DNA of 64,000 bases from Linnemannia schmuckeri (GCA_029449235.1 JANATG010000004.1:2604001-2668000), one strand, 5' to 3'; positions 14,765 through 25,740 are shown, counted from the stretch's first letter. Notes: a model not told the origin generated them from the letters alone. Translations and numbers: made by a program.

Positions 14765-15903
14765 GCGGAGAAAAAAAACTTGGCTGAGTATGATCTCTCG
14801 TTTCCTTCCACTTTTATTTTGTTGCTTCTTTCTCTTTGTTTTCGCCATGAATCCTGCGTTGTCATACTACCTGGTGCTGTGTGCTCTCTGAAATCGATGA
14901 ACTTTATTCTCTTTAACATTGCACAAATCAAAGGCTGACAAGTCGAAAGAGCAAATCACCCGCACGTCTTTTTTGAATGTTTGGCACCTGAACGATCAAA
15001 ACGGTAAGCAGCAAGAAAACCAAAAAGAGGAATCCCAGCGCCCACAATAGTGGCATATTGAAAGGGCACCCTCTTACAACAAGCCCCAGGTACATACCCT
15101 GCCAGAAAGAGAAGAAGGGGGCCAAAACCTCCCACTTCATCATCGTCATCATCACCGTCAGCGTTAGTTGCCACCATGCATACGGTTTTGGTGTCTACCT
15201 TTCCTCTTTTGAGTGTTTTTTTCCAAAAGTGCTATTGACAGTCAGTTCAGTGGCAAAAAGTTTGCGATTTCTGTAGTCCTCGTATAAACTTTCTTTTTCT
15301 TTGCATGCATCAAACTCAGACTCACACATGGCCTTTGCCACCATAACTCGTTACCTTCAAAACGCAATATATTCTCCGTTTACACTGTGACAATTTAATC
15401 ACCGGAGATTCAGGAAAAAGCAAGGGAAGTGTCAAAAGGCAGAGAGAAAAAATGCGTCGAAAAAATAAAACAGGGAAGGGCCCGATATAAGAAAATACGC
15501 AAGGGAATCACGAAACATAGGGAGGGATTCAAGAGGTCGCGAAGAGTGAGACAACAAAAACAATGATTAAAATATATTGCAGAGTGGTTTACTGCTGCAC
15601 TTTAAAAATAATGCATCTTTATGATACAAAATTGTTTACGTGTTCTTTGGTAGGTGAGAGATCAGAAGCAACAGCCAAGAGAGAAAAAGTTGGTACCTGC
15701 AGCTGTTTTTTAGAGTTGATTGCAGTAAACGAACAGAGCGCATGCGAAGAGTTCGATATGAAACGAGTAATATGGCGCATTATGTATTACCAAATGTACA
15801 AGTGCTGGCAACTCATCCATCCCGCTCATCGTCTCCTCCTGGATTACTAGTCACCCTTCAGACTACTCTGCCCCAAACTCATCGTTTTTACCAACCACTA
15901 CTA
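14571..15903. other. region between the two paralogues; poly(A) tract and one weak minus-strand ORF
   Basis: The region contains a poly(A) run near 14741-14764 and AT-rich sequence. A 73-codon minus-strand ORF at 15177-14956 carries an acidic start and a hydrophobic stretch (FGFLAAYRF) after GPLLLFLAGYVPG, so a tiny membrane protein is conceivable. A second frame overlaps it and is equally open, so I do not call a gene. The promoter of paralogue A must lie near 14571-14700. Confidence 0.4.
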
Positions 15904-17019
15904 CTATATCCGTCGGAGCACCCAGGAGTCAATGATTAATTTCTCCTTCTTCTCTTTCTTGTTCTTCTTCTCCTGCGTCTCTGCCTTTCCTCCAACAACA
16001 TCCCGATCTATCGACTCACTGCACAGTTTGTACCCGTGCAGGCGCATGTTCTCTAACGCTTGGATGATCACCATCGAGATCTCGATGGTGGTCTCGGTTC
16101 CCCATGTCTGGAACGGGAATCCTGTCAATCTGAACTCGTGCACGCCCTTTTTGTCGCTTTCTTGTTCGATTCTTTGTAGTAGGGAATAAAATGAGATGAC
16201 GGTTAGTTACATGGGCAAATCCATCTATGTTTTTCTTCTTTACTCTATGTTTCACTGTAGAAATGCAAGAAATGAAACGCACCCTTCTGTCCAGTGTCTA
16301 AGGATGGCAAGGCGAAGTGCTGTGAGAATGTCAACAGGAGCCTCGGTCATCGAGATAGTATCGTACCCGGAGAATTCGACAGTCAACAAATCCACGCTCC
16401 CTACTTCTGTCAGCTCCTGCCCCTGCTCTTGGTTCTGGTCTCCATTCTTATAATCTTTTTCGTTCTTGTACTCAGACTCGCCGACAAGAGTTACTTCATC
16501 CGGACCTCTTTCCCGCGCCTGAGTTGACGGCAACAGGCCATCCATGAGACCACCCGTCCACTCAAAGAACAGTGAGTCGTTTTCTTCCCTGACACGACTC
16601 ACATTCGAAGACAGGACTAACGACCACCCTTCCGTCTCCATAGCGCTCTTCATCGCAAGGACCAAATTCGTCGATGTAATAAACGGGCCTGTCTTGGGAG
16701 TTGGAGCCCACGGTTTCCCTTCAAGCCTAAACTCGTATGCACCGCCATCGCCGCCATCGCCACCGCTACCGGATGTAAGACGAGTCTCCTGTTTGATAGG
16801 TTGATTCAAAGTCCGGCCGATGGCCTGACGGAGTGTAGGGACTAGGGATGAAGGAGCGTTGATGAGACGGATCTTGTCTTTGTCGTGGAGGTGGATACAG
16901 CAGATTGTTGTGGAGATAGGGTACTGGAGTTGTTGTTGGCGTTGAGCGCGGGTTTGGGTGGGCGGTTTGGGTGCGCCGGAGTTCGAGTGCTTGAACAGAG
17001 CCGCTGCGATTGTATCCAT
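15904..17019 (-). CDS. conserved hypothetical protein with internal repeat (paralogue B)
   Basis: Two exons on the minus strand, 17019-16283 and 16171-15904, give about 334 aa. It is co-oriented with paralogue A and shares most of its sequence: the C-terminal exon is almost identical in protein (HEFRLTGFPFQTWGTETTIE, ending WVLRRI). The first exon has diverged, with a Gly/Asp insertion (GSGGDGGDGG) before YEFRLEGKPW and a longer acidic linker. The internal two-fold repeat (YEFRLEGKPW..DSLFFEW and HEFRLTGFPF..DSWVLRR) is kept. Both copies have intact frames, so both could be active. Function unknown. Confidence 0.8.
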
Positions 17020-18024
17020 GATTGGCGTAGTGGAGTTGTTGTGGATGTGGGGAATAACTGAAAAAGCAGGAGGGTATGAACGGCTGATGTAGATTTTTGG
17101 TTCAAAGGAGTTGAAGAAGGATGAAGGAGGAGTTGATGGTAACGAGTGATAGAAGAGTTGACGATGAGTTGAGTAAAAGTAGAGCGATAAAAGAGTTGAA
17201 GGAATGGAAGGAAGTAGGGAGAAGGGTGAGAGGAAGGTGTGGTTATTTATTAGAAAGAGCGCGCTAGGAAGTTGGGTAAGGTGGATTAAACCTTCGTCTC
17301 TTCTTTTCGTTTCTTCCTTTGTTTCCTTCTATTATCCTGGCGTCCCGTGCTTTTGAAAATCGATAAATCTTCTTTTTCTTTACTTCGTTCACATAGAGCA
17401 TTCCATTGATTAAAGTCGATGAGAATCACGGGAAGCCAGTCACAGGTACAAGTCCTTTCGACTCCAACTAGGCACATAGGGACGGAAGGACGCAGGGGCA
17501 ACACAGGCACAGAGGGAGAAAGGTCTAAGTGTAGATTATTCGTTAACTAATTTTTAAGTTATCATTGCCCCAACAAAGGAACATAAAAAGCAAGAAGTGA
17601 CCCAAATGCATTTACAACAGTTGATATGGTGACGCGTAGGAGCAGCCCCACTGTATTACCGTTCTCTGTAAGCAAGGAAGGAGATTCTGAGGAGATGAGG
17701 GAGCATGAATATCGACATGTCGTGGAGGTGTTTCGCTGTCATCGTTGGTGAAGAGGTGATAGAGAGGTGAAAGGTGATAGAGTGATAGAAGAAAAAAATT
17801 GGTGGCAATACAAAAACTCCGTCAGGCAAAATGCAGTTGAACATGGCAGGATGCCAACAGTCACATCAATAGTTGTTCGACAAATCAAATTCGCACAACG
17901 CGGAGGCACTCAAGAAAGTTATAGAAAAGGAACAGAAAGAGCGTTGAGTATCGCTTCATTACCTGTCCTCTTCTTCTTCATTCACTTCACACATTCCTTC
18001 ATCCTTTACCACAAACACAACACA
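17020..18024. other. divergent intergenic region
   Basis: The region lies between the minus-strand paralogue B and the plus-strand FKBP gene. Only short ORFs occur and none has similarity. The last 60 bases before 18025 are CT/CA-rich and probably form the FKBP promoter and leader. Confidence 0.45.
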
Positions 18025-18676
18025 ATGCGTTTCTCCGTTGTTGCCATCGCTGCCCTCTTCCTTGCCTCGCACATCTCCGCCGCAAGAACCGAGCCCACCC
18101 AGCTCCAAATTGGTATGCGCATCACTCCGTCTCTCTATTTTTCCTTGTCATTACTGCGACCTCCTGTCTACGAATTCGTTCTTCATCCCTCTCACACACA
18201 GAGACCAACCCACGTGTACACTCCCAATTGATGAACATGAATAGGCGTGAAGGCAAGAAACCCTGACCCCAACTGTGTCAAGTCCAAGGACGGCGACTCG
18301 CTCTCGATGGACTATACCGGAACTCTCTGGACCACTGGCGCTCAGTTCGACTCCTCTGTCGGTCGTGCTCCATTTGACTTCACTCTCGGTGCCGGTCAAG
18401 TCATCAAGGGTAATGATCTATTTCTGCATACTGGAGACCGACTCTTTGTATGAAAACCCATTCACCCACACCTCTTTGCCTTTTGTTGTATCATATTAAT
18501 TAGGATGGGATTTGGGATTGCGTGGAATGTGCGTCGGAGAGAAGCGCAAGTTGGCGATTCCTCCTCACTTGGCTTATGGCGATCGCAGCATGGGTGCCTC
18601 CATCCCTGCCAACTCGGCCCTCGTCTTTGAGGTCGAACTCTTGAAAATCAACGGACGCGGCAAGGACGAGCTGTAA
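18025..18676 (+). CDS. FKBP2: ER FKBP-type peptidyl-prolyl cis-trans isomerase (FKBP2/FKBP13 type)
   Basis: Protein-folding prolyl isomerase of the secretory pathway. Three exons (18025-18112, 18245-18409, 18504-18676) give about 141 aa, the normal length for FKBP2. Residues 1-19 are a signal peptide ([19 protein letters not shown]). One complete FKBP domain follows, with the binding-pocket residues visible: DYTGTL, QFDSS, the VIKGWDLGL block, AYGDR, and ALVFEVELL near the end. The C-terminus is GRGKDEL, a canonical KDEL ER-retention signal. A possible polyadenylation hexamer lies 39 bases downstream of the stop. Convergent with the FRG1 gene. The FKBP2 assignment is firm. Confidence 0.95.
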
Positions 18677-18714
18677 ATATGCCAACAACTTCAACTCCGC
18701 CGTTCCTCCCTTGT

Positions 18715-18720
18715 AATAAA
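18715..18720 (+). terminator. AATAAA polyadenylation hexamer for the FKBP2 gene
   Basis: An AATAAA sits 39 bases after the TAA of the FKBP2 gene, followed by T-rich sequence. Position and motif fit a eukaryotic poly(A) signal. Usage is inferred. Confidence 0.55.
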
Positions 18721-18847
18721 ATTTACCCCCTCTTTTTCACAACTGTCTGTCTCAAGCTCATTTTCCCTAGCCCCCTTTTTTCACGATCATCTTAATCTTC
18801 TTTTTTTCATTTATTGAGTCCTTGTCGCGGGAAGTGCAAAGAAAGGA

Positions 18848-20065
18848 TTACTTGCAGTAGCGATCAGATTTAAGTTTCTCGCGGCGATCCAGCAATGCTT
18901 CCGAGAACCGTCCTTCCTTCTTGGCCTTGTTGAGCTCCTTGACCGACTCGTTCGACACAATGACTCGTCCATGATTCCATGTCTGAAACTTACGACTATT
19001 TTGAAAAAGTATTAAGAAAACGCAGTTAATACTTTTGTTCTGTAGTCACTTTCTAAATCGTCAATAGCACACCAAGGGATAAACTTAAATAAGGAAAAGC
19101 ACATACCTTTGATCGAACTCATAGTCCTTAGTAACGATTTTAACTTCCCCCGAAGCCTTCTTGGCCTTTTTCCGGAACCGGGCCTGGATCTTTGCCCGAA
19201 AGATCTCACAGAATCCAATCGTCTCCGAATCCGCCCTGATCTGAATTCCTCCTCCTGATCCTTTGCCAGTCTCGGTAGCAACTTCGTCAACACTCAAGAA
19301 CTTTCCGTAATGATTCTGGAACGCAATCCCGCCCTCCTCCTCATCGGCTTTGATAATCGCCGTCCATTCCTCCTGCATCCCAATAGCCTCTGTATGCGCA
19401 GTGACGATCCCGAACTTGTCCGAGCTCAAGTATTTTCCATTGTAAGCTTTGAGAGTGAGGCGATCAGAGTCTGGGATCATGGTTGCTACCAGGACTTGGT
19501 GTACTGCTGTAGGTTCTGCAGTGTCGAAGCTCACTGGTCCCCCTGCTGGTTTCCCCCTAGAGTCTTCGTCGTCAGAGTCCTGTGATGGGGGTTGGAGGGT
19601 AGACATACTGACTTTTGATTTATCGTCAACGGTTAGGCAAGAGGGTGGGTCGGATGCGAATGTGAGAAAGAGAGGGCCGCCCAGATCTGTCAACGCCCTT
19701 ACAGCAACCCAGCCTAATGATAGAAAATGCAAGAGTAAATATTAGTTGAACAGTGGTGTCCAAGTCTAATAACACATGCCCGGAAGAGTTGGCAGTGAAA
19801 AGCATACCTTCAGCATTGTCGTTGGTTTCCTTGCTGTCTTCGCCATCGTCCTCGGCTTTTCTCTTCTTCTTCTTGCTAATCAGTCATGAAGGTGAAACCA
19901 GGGAAATTGATTAGTTCATGGAAGTCTCTCATTACTACGTTAATTCCTAATTGCGATCCCTGCAACAGCCATTAAGTAGTCCTTATGCTTGTGTGTATAG
20001 CTGTACGTTTTGGTCTCTCCCTTGAAGCTGAGTTTTTTCTTCTTGACGTTGTACTCGTCTGGCAT
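18848..20065 (-). CDS. FRG1: FRG1 homologue (fascin-like, actin/RNA-associated)
   Basis: Four exons on the minus strand (20065-20007, 19875-19808, 19713-19107, 18995-18848) give about 293 aa. The N-terminus MPDEYNVKKKKLSFKGETK is followed by a KKKKRKAEDD nuclear-localisation-type cluster, as in animal FRG1. A beta-trefoil/fascin-like core follows (W residues, LTLKAYNGKYLSSDKFG, IGMQEEW, NHYGKFLSVDE). The C-terminus FSEALLDRREKLKSDRYCK matches the conserved FRG1 end closely. FRG1 is a nuclear/nucleolar protein associated with spliceosomes, ribosome biogenesis and actin. The exon 1 donor at 20006 was chosen because it joins the KKKK block in frame. The short N-terminal exons make the extreme start slightly less certain than the core. 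Confidence 0.92.
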
Positions 20066-21205
20066 GGTATGTTTTCTTCTGTATGTGCTGTTGGTGTTTG
20101 TGTGTTTGGTGTGTTTGGTTGTCAAAAGAATTGCGCAATGACCAAACTCATTGAGAGAAGAAGGAGGAGCAGTCACTTTTGTGAGGGAATAGTCACGTGC
20201 CGTTTTCATTTGACACGAAGGGACTAATAGCGCGACGCGACAACCACCTCCCCCCGTCGAGACTCCCCCCGTCGACACCAATCACCCAACCTAACCTTTC
20301 TTTACTTTACCCTCCTTGTATTCTATTATGTTTGATTTTTTGGTTACGGTACACCTGTCTTTTTCTAGTTTAGATGTAGCTTCTATGCCTCTTTTGGAAC
20401 GCATTTATTTTTATATCTTTTTGAACGGTGAGGACTGCCCGGTGAAAGGGAGTATTAGTTTACTGCACGCACACCTACGACGCAATAAATTTCTTATAAA
20501 CAAAAAAAAATAATAGCGCGTCGCGATCACCTTTGACGAGGCACACAAATAAAAGAAATCATTATTTTTGTTACACGTGGTAGTTAAACTAAGGCGTCGT
20601 ATTATTAAGTCAAAGGCAGTGCCATAAAGGGTTCTGGTTCAAAGAAAAAAAGGTGCAAAGGGGAGGAAGAGAGAGGGAGAGGAAGAGGAGGAAGAGGAGG
20701 AAGAGGAGAAAGCCTGCAACGACCTGTCACGCTTGGGACACATTTGTTGTTTGGCTATGGATCTTCATCTATGGCCTGAACAAGTGCCTGTCGAATATCC
20801 TGCCCAGTTTCGCATTCGCTTCGACCATCATGACAGCAAGCACTAGCTCCTAGGGTCTCTCATGTTGCCTTGCTTCAACCGCATTGGCAATCTCACAGCA
20901 CAATTACTAATCCCCTCCCCGCCGCACCATATTTCCAAAGATATGAGTCCCCAGGAGCACTCGTGAATCCTAATCCACTGACACTGTTTCTTCACGACAG
21001 CCTCTCGCGTCTGCAGACCAGCTTGCTCCTGGAAGGTGTAGATCCAAGTAAACTGCAATATCCTGGGAAGCAAAGAGAATACGACCGTGATTTATAGAGA
21101 AGTATGCTAACTTACCAAGACCTTTGGGCGAGGTGTTCAAGTCCTTGACCTTGAGTGGTTCTGAGTCGGTATGACAGCTGATGTCGGTCTTGCAGTTTTG
21201 GACAT
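20066..21205. other. intergenic region with purine-rich tracts, no gene supported
   Basis: The first 200 bases are the FRG1 upstream region. A GA-rich low-complexity run lies near 20660-20710. Short ORFs on both strands carry no recognisable similarity. From about 20850 the sequence may contain remnants linked to the inverted duplication that starts near 21206, but I cannot identify them. Confidence 0.4.
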
Positions 21206-21410
21206 TTGAGCAGGGAGACATGAGTTGCAAAGACCGGTTGAGGTGGTGAGGAGAGTTGAAAGGGTAGAGAGAAGCACAGAAGTAAATAAAAAAAATTGCT
21301 CACGCTCCAAAAATGCAAGGGAGAAATGACCGATGTACCCGGTTCAGAAGACAGTGATGGCATCGTTGTCTCCATCTCTTCGCCACAGAAAGTAATTAAG
21401 GCGATGATGG
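21206..21410 (-). repeat. left arm of a 0.2 kb inverted duplication
   Basis: Read on the minus strand, this segment matches the plus strand of 21951-22154 with scattered substitutions. The translated frames share METTMPSL followed by SEPGTSVISPLHFWSVSNFF on both. The arm pair is separated by about 540 bp. The shared segment looks like an exon followed by a GTACAT-initiated T-rich intron and a further exon (VSLLK on this arm, VALLK on the other). It may be a duplicated fragment of a host gene rather than transposon termini. Confidence 0.8.
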
Positions 21411-21950
21411 GTGTATGCTGTTTATTCTCATTCGAACCAGTTGCGTGTGTGCATGTCGAGGGAGTCGTTCATCAGCAGCAATGGCTGCAGGAACGGCGAA
21501 GACTTAATTTCCACAGTATTATCAACATTCTGCAAAAAATTCCCAGAGTACAGATCCCAAACTTTGTCGCATATACTCCGGATGTCGATTGTGCGATCGG
21601 TGAAAAGAAAGACGGGCTTGATTGCGCTAACAGCAAAAGATTATCAGTTGACCCAACAGCCCAACTCTAATATGTGCCTTTTTGCCCAACTCCTATTTGT
21701 ACCTTTTTCCCAACAGCCTACCTCATTATGTGGCATGATTGCAATGGTACTGGACTAGAATATCAATGATAATAGCGGGTGATGGCGCAGGCGAGAGTGC
21801 TGAAGGACTGAGAAGTGATTCGGAGAAACACAATTTCTTTCAATGCCAGCAATGACTTTTTTCAGCTTCAACTCAATGTGCTGTTCAACATGTTATAAAG
21901 ACAGAACGCAAAAATGGCAAGATTATCAGTAGATAGCCTCCATATACCAA

Positions 21951-22154
21951 CCATCGCCTTGAATACTCTCTGTGGCGAAGAGATGGAGACAACGATGCCA
22001 TCACTGACTTCTGAACCAGGTACATCGGTCATTTCTCCCTTGCATTTTTGGAGCGTGAGCAATTTTTTTTTATTTACTTCTGTGCTTCTCTCTACCCTTT
22101 CAACTCTCCTCACCACCTCAACCGGCATTTGAAGCTTATGTCGCCCTGCTCAAA
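21951..22154 (+). repeat. right arm of the 0.2 kb inverted duplication
   Basis: Inverted copy of 21206-21410. Just beyond this arm the plus strand reads on in frame for about 16 codons (ending NWLKRE and a stop near 22214), whereas the left arm diverges after LLK. This suggests that the right copy retains the end of an unidentified gene fragment. Confidence 0.8.
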
Positions 22155-22699
22155 CCTCTGCCGATGAACGCCTCCTTCAACGTGCACAGTCGCAACTGGC
22201 TCAAACGAGAATGAACAGCAGTAGAGCACTTGTGCGAAAACACGTTTACTGCCACAATCCACCGCTGCTATTTACTCCAAGCGTCTTGCCCTTATTAGCT
22301 GCCGAAAGTGCGCGCACACGCCGATTCAAAAGACCCAACAAACACTGCAATACTCCTCTTAGCCAGCACTGCACCATAATGGACTGACTGGAAGGATGCA
22401 AAAGGCAAGTGGAGGAAATGTTATACTTCCCATGACAGTCTGAGTGGAGGACCAAACTCAACTTCTGACCATGTATAAGTCACCTCTGGAGTCACTAGAA
22501 AACACATTGCCTATGCTTCTTCGCTTATAAAAAGTAAGATAAACCTCGCCATCTCTCTGAGGAGTACCTGGAAAAGGCATGGATAGGATGCATAGACACA
22601 GACATGGAGTAGGCATAATAGACAAGGCTCAGCGAGGTACGAGTGAGTAAGCTGGGTAGATAAGTGGGAATGGCTGTATTGAAGGGGCTACAGAGGTCT
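22155..22699. other. unassigned sequence
   Basis: Short ORFs on both strands have no recognisable similarity. The first 60 bases are the tail of the inverted-duplication gene fragment. No RNA gene or repeat is seen in the rest. Confidence 0.35.
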
Positions 22700-22891
22700 T
22701 TAATTAAGACTAATACAGCAGGCGGCAATGTTATGGAGGCAGCACATGGGGAAGGACGCCTTGGGGACGGGAAGGAAGTCGGGGATGGCGGCGTCGGCGG
22801 GGGCGACGGGGACGGCGGGGGCAGCGCTGGTCATGGAGACGAGAGCGATGACGGCAACGGAAACGTAGGTGATGTAGGTGCGGGCAAGCAT
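22700..22891 (-). CDS. small secreted cysteine-containing peptide
   Basis: A 63-aa single-exon ORF. Residues 1-23 form a convincing signal peptide (MLARTYITYVSVAVIALVSM followed by TSAA). A short Ala/Pro/Val linker follows, then a mature end with paired cysteines (MCCLHNIAACC). On the minus strand a TATATAAA-type box lies about 80 bases upstream (22966-22973), which supports a real transcription unit. Translation ends in ISLN. The family is not recognised. Small secreted proteins of this size are often lineage-specific, and a role outside the cell is only inferred from the signal peptide. Confidence 0.6.
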   Translation of the reverse strand: MLARTYITYVSVAVIALVSMTSAAPAVPVAPADAAIPDFLPVPKASFPMCCLHNIAACCISLN

Positions 22892-22965
22892 GTTTGGAAT
22901 TTGGAGGGGTGGTTGAGTTGGTTGGTTACTTGAATGAAGAAAAAAATGGGAAGACGATGATGGAG

Positions 22966-22973
22966 TTTATATA
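22966..22973 (-). promoter_or_regulatory. TATA box of the small secreted peptide gene
   Basis: The minus strand reads TATATAAA about 80 bases upstream of the ATG at 22891, a normal distance for a fungal TATA promoter with a short leader. Confidence 0.5.
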
Positions 22974-24148
22974 GAGATTTCTGTCTGTCTTTTCAACTTT
23001 TTTAAAAGTCAAGCATCTGGAATGAACAAGGGAGAGCATCTAGATTGAACGAAAAATCTACCGTAGACGGGTTGATTCTTTCGTTAAAGTGCTCTCTAAC
23101 ACTCAGGTCAAAAAAATACACGTACGCTACATCCTACCATGGTTGCCAATGGAATGATGCAAGTGAAGGTGAGAAGGTTTCTTGTTTATTCTTTTCCTTC
23201 TCTTATCATGAGAGCTGTTTGTGCTCACCACAAGGAGCCCAACAGTGAATCTTCGAAAGGATTTTGCATGATTGTCCTTGTGACGCGAATGAGAGAAAGT
23301 AGTCTATGATCCAATTGGATTGCATGTATGCATGGTCGGATAAAGCATCCGAAGGAGAACATCCCAGGTAGGAAATTGGAGTCAAAGCGTTGCTAGACCA
23401 GGAAAGCCAAATGCATGGGAAAAACTCCCATCGACTATTGGTGCTGGCTTTCCCCTTTAAAACCTTAATGAAAAACAGCGCTCCCAAGAAAGTTGGTTTG
23501 TGCAACGATGAGAATCGATTGGAAAGTACCATCTCTCTGCATGACACGGCGGGTAGGGTAATGTATCGAACTAGGTTCTGTTTCTCTGTTTTTCCTGCTA
23601 TTAGTCCTTCGGTTTCTGGCGTTAGATAGGGTCACCTTTCCAATCAAGATGAACCACATTACATGTGAATGGCAAGTCCCTGCGAGACGTGTGGCCGTCC
23701 AGTCTGATTGGGCGTCGGCGATGAAGTAAGAACAAAACTATCCACAATGACCTCTCCTCTTCCAAAAACCAAGTGCAAGCTGTGTACATTGGGTGTACTG
23801 CATACCATCCGATACAGCAAAAATCATTAAAAAAGGTTTTTAACAATTTCAGTCACCCTTTTGTGGTTTGTTTAAGCAGTTTTCTTTAGTCAATTTGGTG
23901 CTCTTGCTCAGCTGAAGTTTGAACAATCTTATAGGTGATGTGGTTAGGCAGAAATGAGCACGAGAGTGAGAAGGACAATGTCAGAATGAACAATGATTAG
24001 TCAGGGACTAGGTAAAGAAGTTGCTCCTTTGTTTATGTGTCCGGACGAGCTACTAGGGCTCGGCTGGGCGCGTGTTCTTCGTTAATTAAAAAAAAACGTA
24101 ATGATAGAAAGAGGCAACACCCAAGGATCTAGAAGAAACGTTTTTGTG
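22974..24148. other. unassigned accessory sequence
   Basis: Multiple overlapping ORFs of 60-113 codons occur on both strands (for example the minus strand of 23206-23547), without recognisable domains and without one frame dominating. This resembles decayed sequence. No tRNA or structured RNA was recognised. Confidence 0.35.
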
Positions 24149-24178
24149 AACGCTTGGCTGCCACAAGCCAATTAGACT
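24149..24178 (+). repeat. 30-bp hairpin-containing repeat, copy 1
   Basis: It contains TTGGCT, a 6-base loop and AGCCAA, then TTAGACT. A second copy, 29 of 30 bases identical and in the same orientation, lies at 29190-29219. Both are preceded by a loosely similar AGAA-rich stretch. Similarity stops sharply after TTAGACT in both. Confidence 0.75.
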
Positions 24179-24504
24179 AGAAGTGATGAGGGCGTTTGAC
24201 CAAGAATGAGGGTACATGAGTGAGGGTACAGAAACACAAAGTGGTAAGGGCGGAGAGTGGTGAGAATACATGTACAGGAGAAAATGACGAGCAAGGCTGA
24301 ACAGATGAGGGACAGCGAGGGAGCGTGAACAAATGATCGAGAATGGCGAGGGAGTGTAAACAAATGAGAGATTAATCGCAATGGCGAGGAGCGTAAACAA
24401 AGGGAGACTCAAGAAGAAAAAAAATTACGAGGAGAGGATGTCGACAAAGGAGGCACAGGGCGTGAAAAAAAGGTTAGGAAAGAAAGGCAATGCACCGCGG
24501 GACA

Positions 24505-24513
24505 TATATAAAC
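24505..24513 (+). promoter_or_regulatory. TATA box (TATATAAAC)
   Basis: A TATATAAAC lies about 260 bases upstream of the small Cys-rich ORF. If it is the core promoter, the leader would be long and would include the 15-bp tandem repeat. Confidence 0.4.
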
Positions 24514-24702
24514 ACTTACCTTCATGGTCAGATATGGTTATCACTCGCCAAGTTACATTCCAAATATCAAGCTCCAAACAACATAGACGAAGTCCCAGAG
24601 AAGACCCCTAAGTATCAAGTGTCAAGCAGCCCAAACAAGCATCAAGGTGTCTGTCAACTTCCGCCAGGCCACCCCCAGCCAGTTAGCCATCATCCTTTTC
24701 TT

Positions 24703-24751
24703 TATCCTTCATTTCATCATCCTTCATTTCATCATCCTTCATTTCATCTAT
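24703..24751 (+). repeat. 15-bp tandem repeat (CCTTCATTTCATCAT unit)
   Basis: About three copies of a 15-base unit lie directly upstream of the small cysteine-rich ORF at 24775. It would sit in the 5' leader of that gene. Confidence 0.7.
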
Positions 24752-24774
24752 CAAGTCACTGCACAAAAATCAAA

Positions 24775-24960
24775 ATGTGCAACATCGTCAAAACGCTCTG
24801 CTGTTTCTGCCGTGTTGAAGAACCGTTCACATTTCCCTGCAAAAGCAATCCTGTCTGTAACATAAATCTGAGACTCATCTACATGGGCTGTTTAAACTGC
24901 TTGGTGTCCAGATTTAAGCAAGAAGATGTTGCAGCAGATTGCCAAATGTTTTTTGATTAA
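24775..24960 (+). CDS. small cysteine-rich protein, unknown
   Basis: A 61-aa ORF starting MCNIVKTLCCFCRVEEPF, with about nine cysteines including CCFC and GCLNC, and ending MFFD. There is no signal peptide; the first residues are polar and already include Cys. A TATA box and AT-rich flanks surround it, and an A-run follows the stop. The Cys pairs could bind metal or form a small disulfide or Zn fold, but no family is recognised. It may be lineage-specific. It could also be a chance ORF, given its size. Confidence 0.45.
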   Translation: MCNIVKTLCCFCRVEEPFTFPCKSNPVCNINLRLIYMGCLNCLVSRFKQEDVAADCQMFFD

Positions 24961-25496
24961 GCTATTTTAAAAAAAAAATCATCCTTCTCTTCCACCCTTT
25001 AAAACAATATATTAAACTGTAGTTTTGTTTTGTTGAATGTAAACTGTTATGAATGTTGACATTTGTCCAGCATTTTCCCTGTGCAGTAGCTCTAAAAATA
25101 TCGCAAATATTTACTATTCTCCGCCCTTACCCTCGCCCTCGCCCATCCTTTCGCCCCATGTCTTTGCGTTGGATTTGCCAGGACTACCACCTAGGGCTAC
25201 GATGCCTAAGATCAAGTGGAGTTTGGTGGTCTCGCCCTTGTCCTCGCGTCGCCCCGTCTTCTCCTGGCCTTACTGTATACCTTTGTTTACGTATTGCAAC
25301 GCCCGGAACTGCCCTACCTCGAGCGATATAGTATACTAATGCATTTAATAATAAAACAAAGACAGGAGTGGACTTCAACCGTTCGCATCGCAAACCTGAT
25401 TGTCTGACATTGTTCGCTTTAGTACCTCTCACTTTTACACAAACACAGGCGTCATTGGTTCAACCTAAAATTCGACATGCCAAATCAACATTAACA
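24961..25496. other. unassigned sequence
   Basis: Overlapping ORFs lie on both strands near 25050-25430. None carries a recognisable domain. Nothing further is seen. Confidence 0.35.
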
Positions 25497-25740
25497 TTTT
25501 GAGCCCTTTTTCTTGGTCACAAAAGCATTGTGACCAAGTCCTCATTTCTCACACACGCAGCCGCGGTCCTGGACATGAATAGTTTCCGGAAAATCCAAAA
25601 GACAGCATGTCTAGTCAACATTTTGAGTCCTCTTTCTTGGTCACAAAAGTATTGTGACCAAGTTCTCACTTTCACGTATACACGACGGTAATCCTGGGAA
25701 CGAATAGTTCCCTTGAAATACTAAAGAGCGTTGTTGTGTC
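25497..25740. repeat. tandem pair of about 124-bp units, each with a long perfect hairpin
   Basis: Two direct copies start at 25497 and 25621. Each contains the perfect 11-bp stem CTTGGTCACAA / TTGTGACCAAG with a 5-base loop (25512-25538 and 25636-25662). The rest of the unit is about three quarters similar (TTTTGAG..CTTTTTCTTGG; later GAATAGTT). The stem is invariant while one loop base differs, which suggests the structure matters or marks a recombination or transposon end. Confidence 0.85.

Noticed and set aside
25497..25740. CRISPR-like array
   Set aside because: Only two units occur, no spacer of regular length, and the organism is clearly eukaryotic. The feature is a tandem hairpin repeat.
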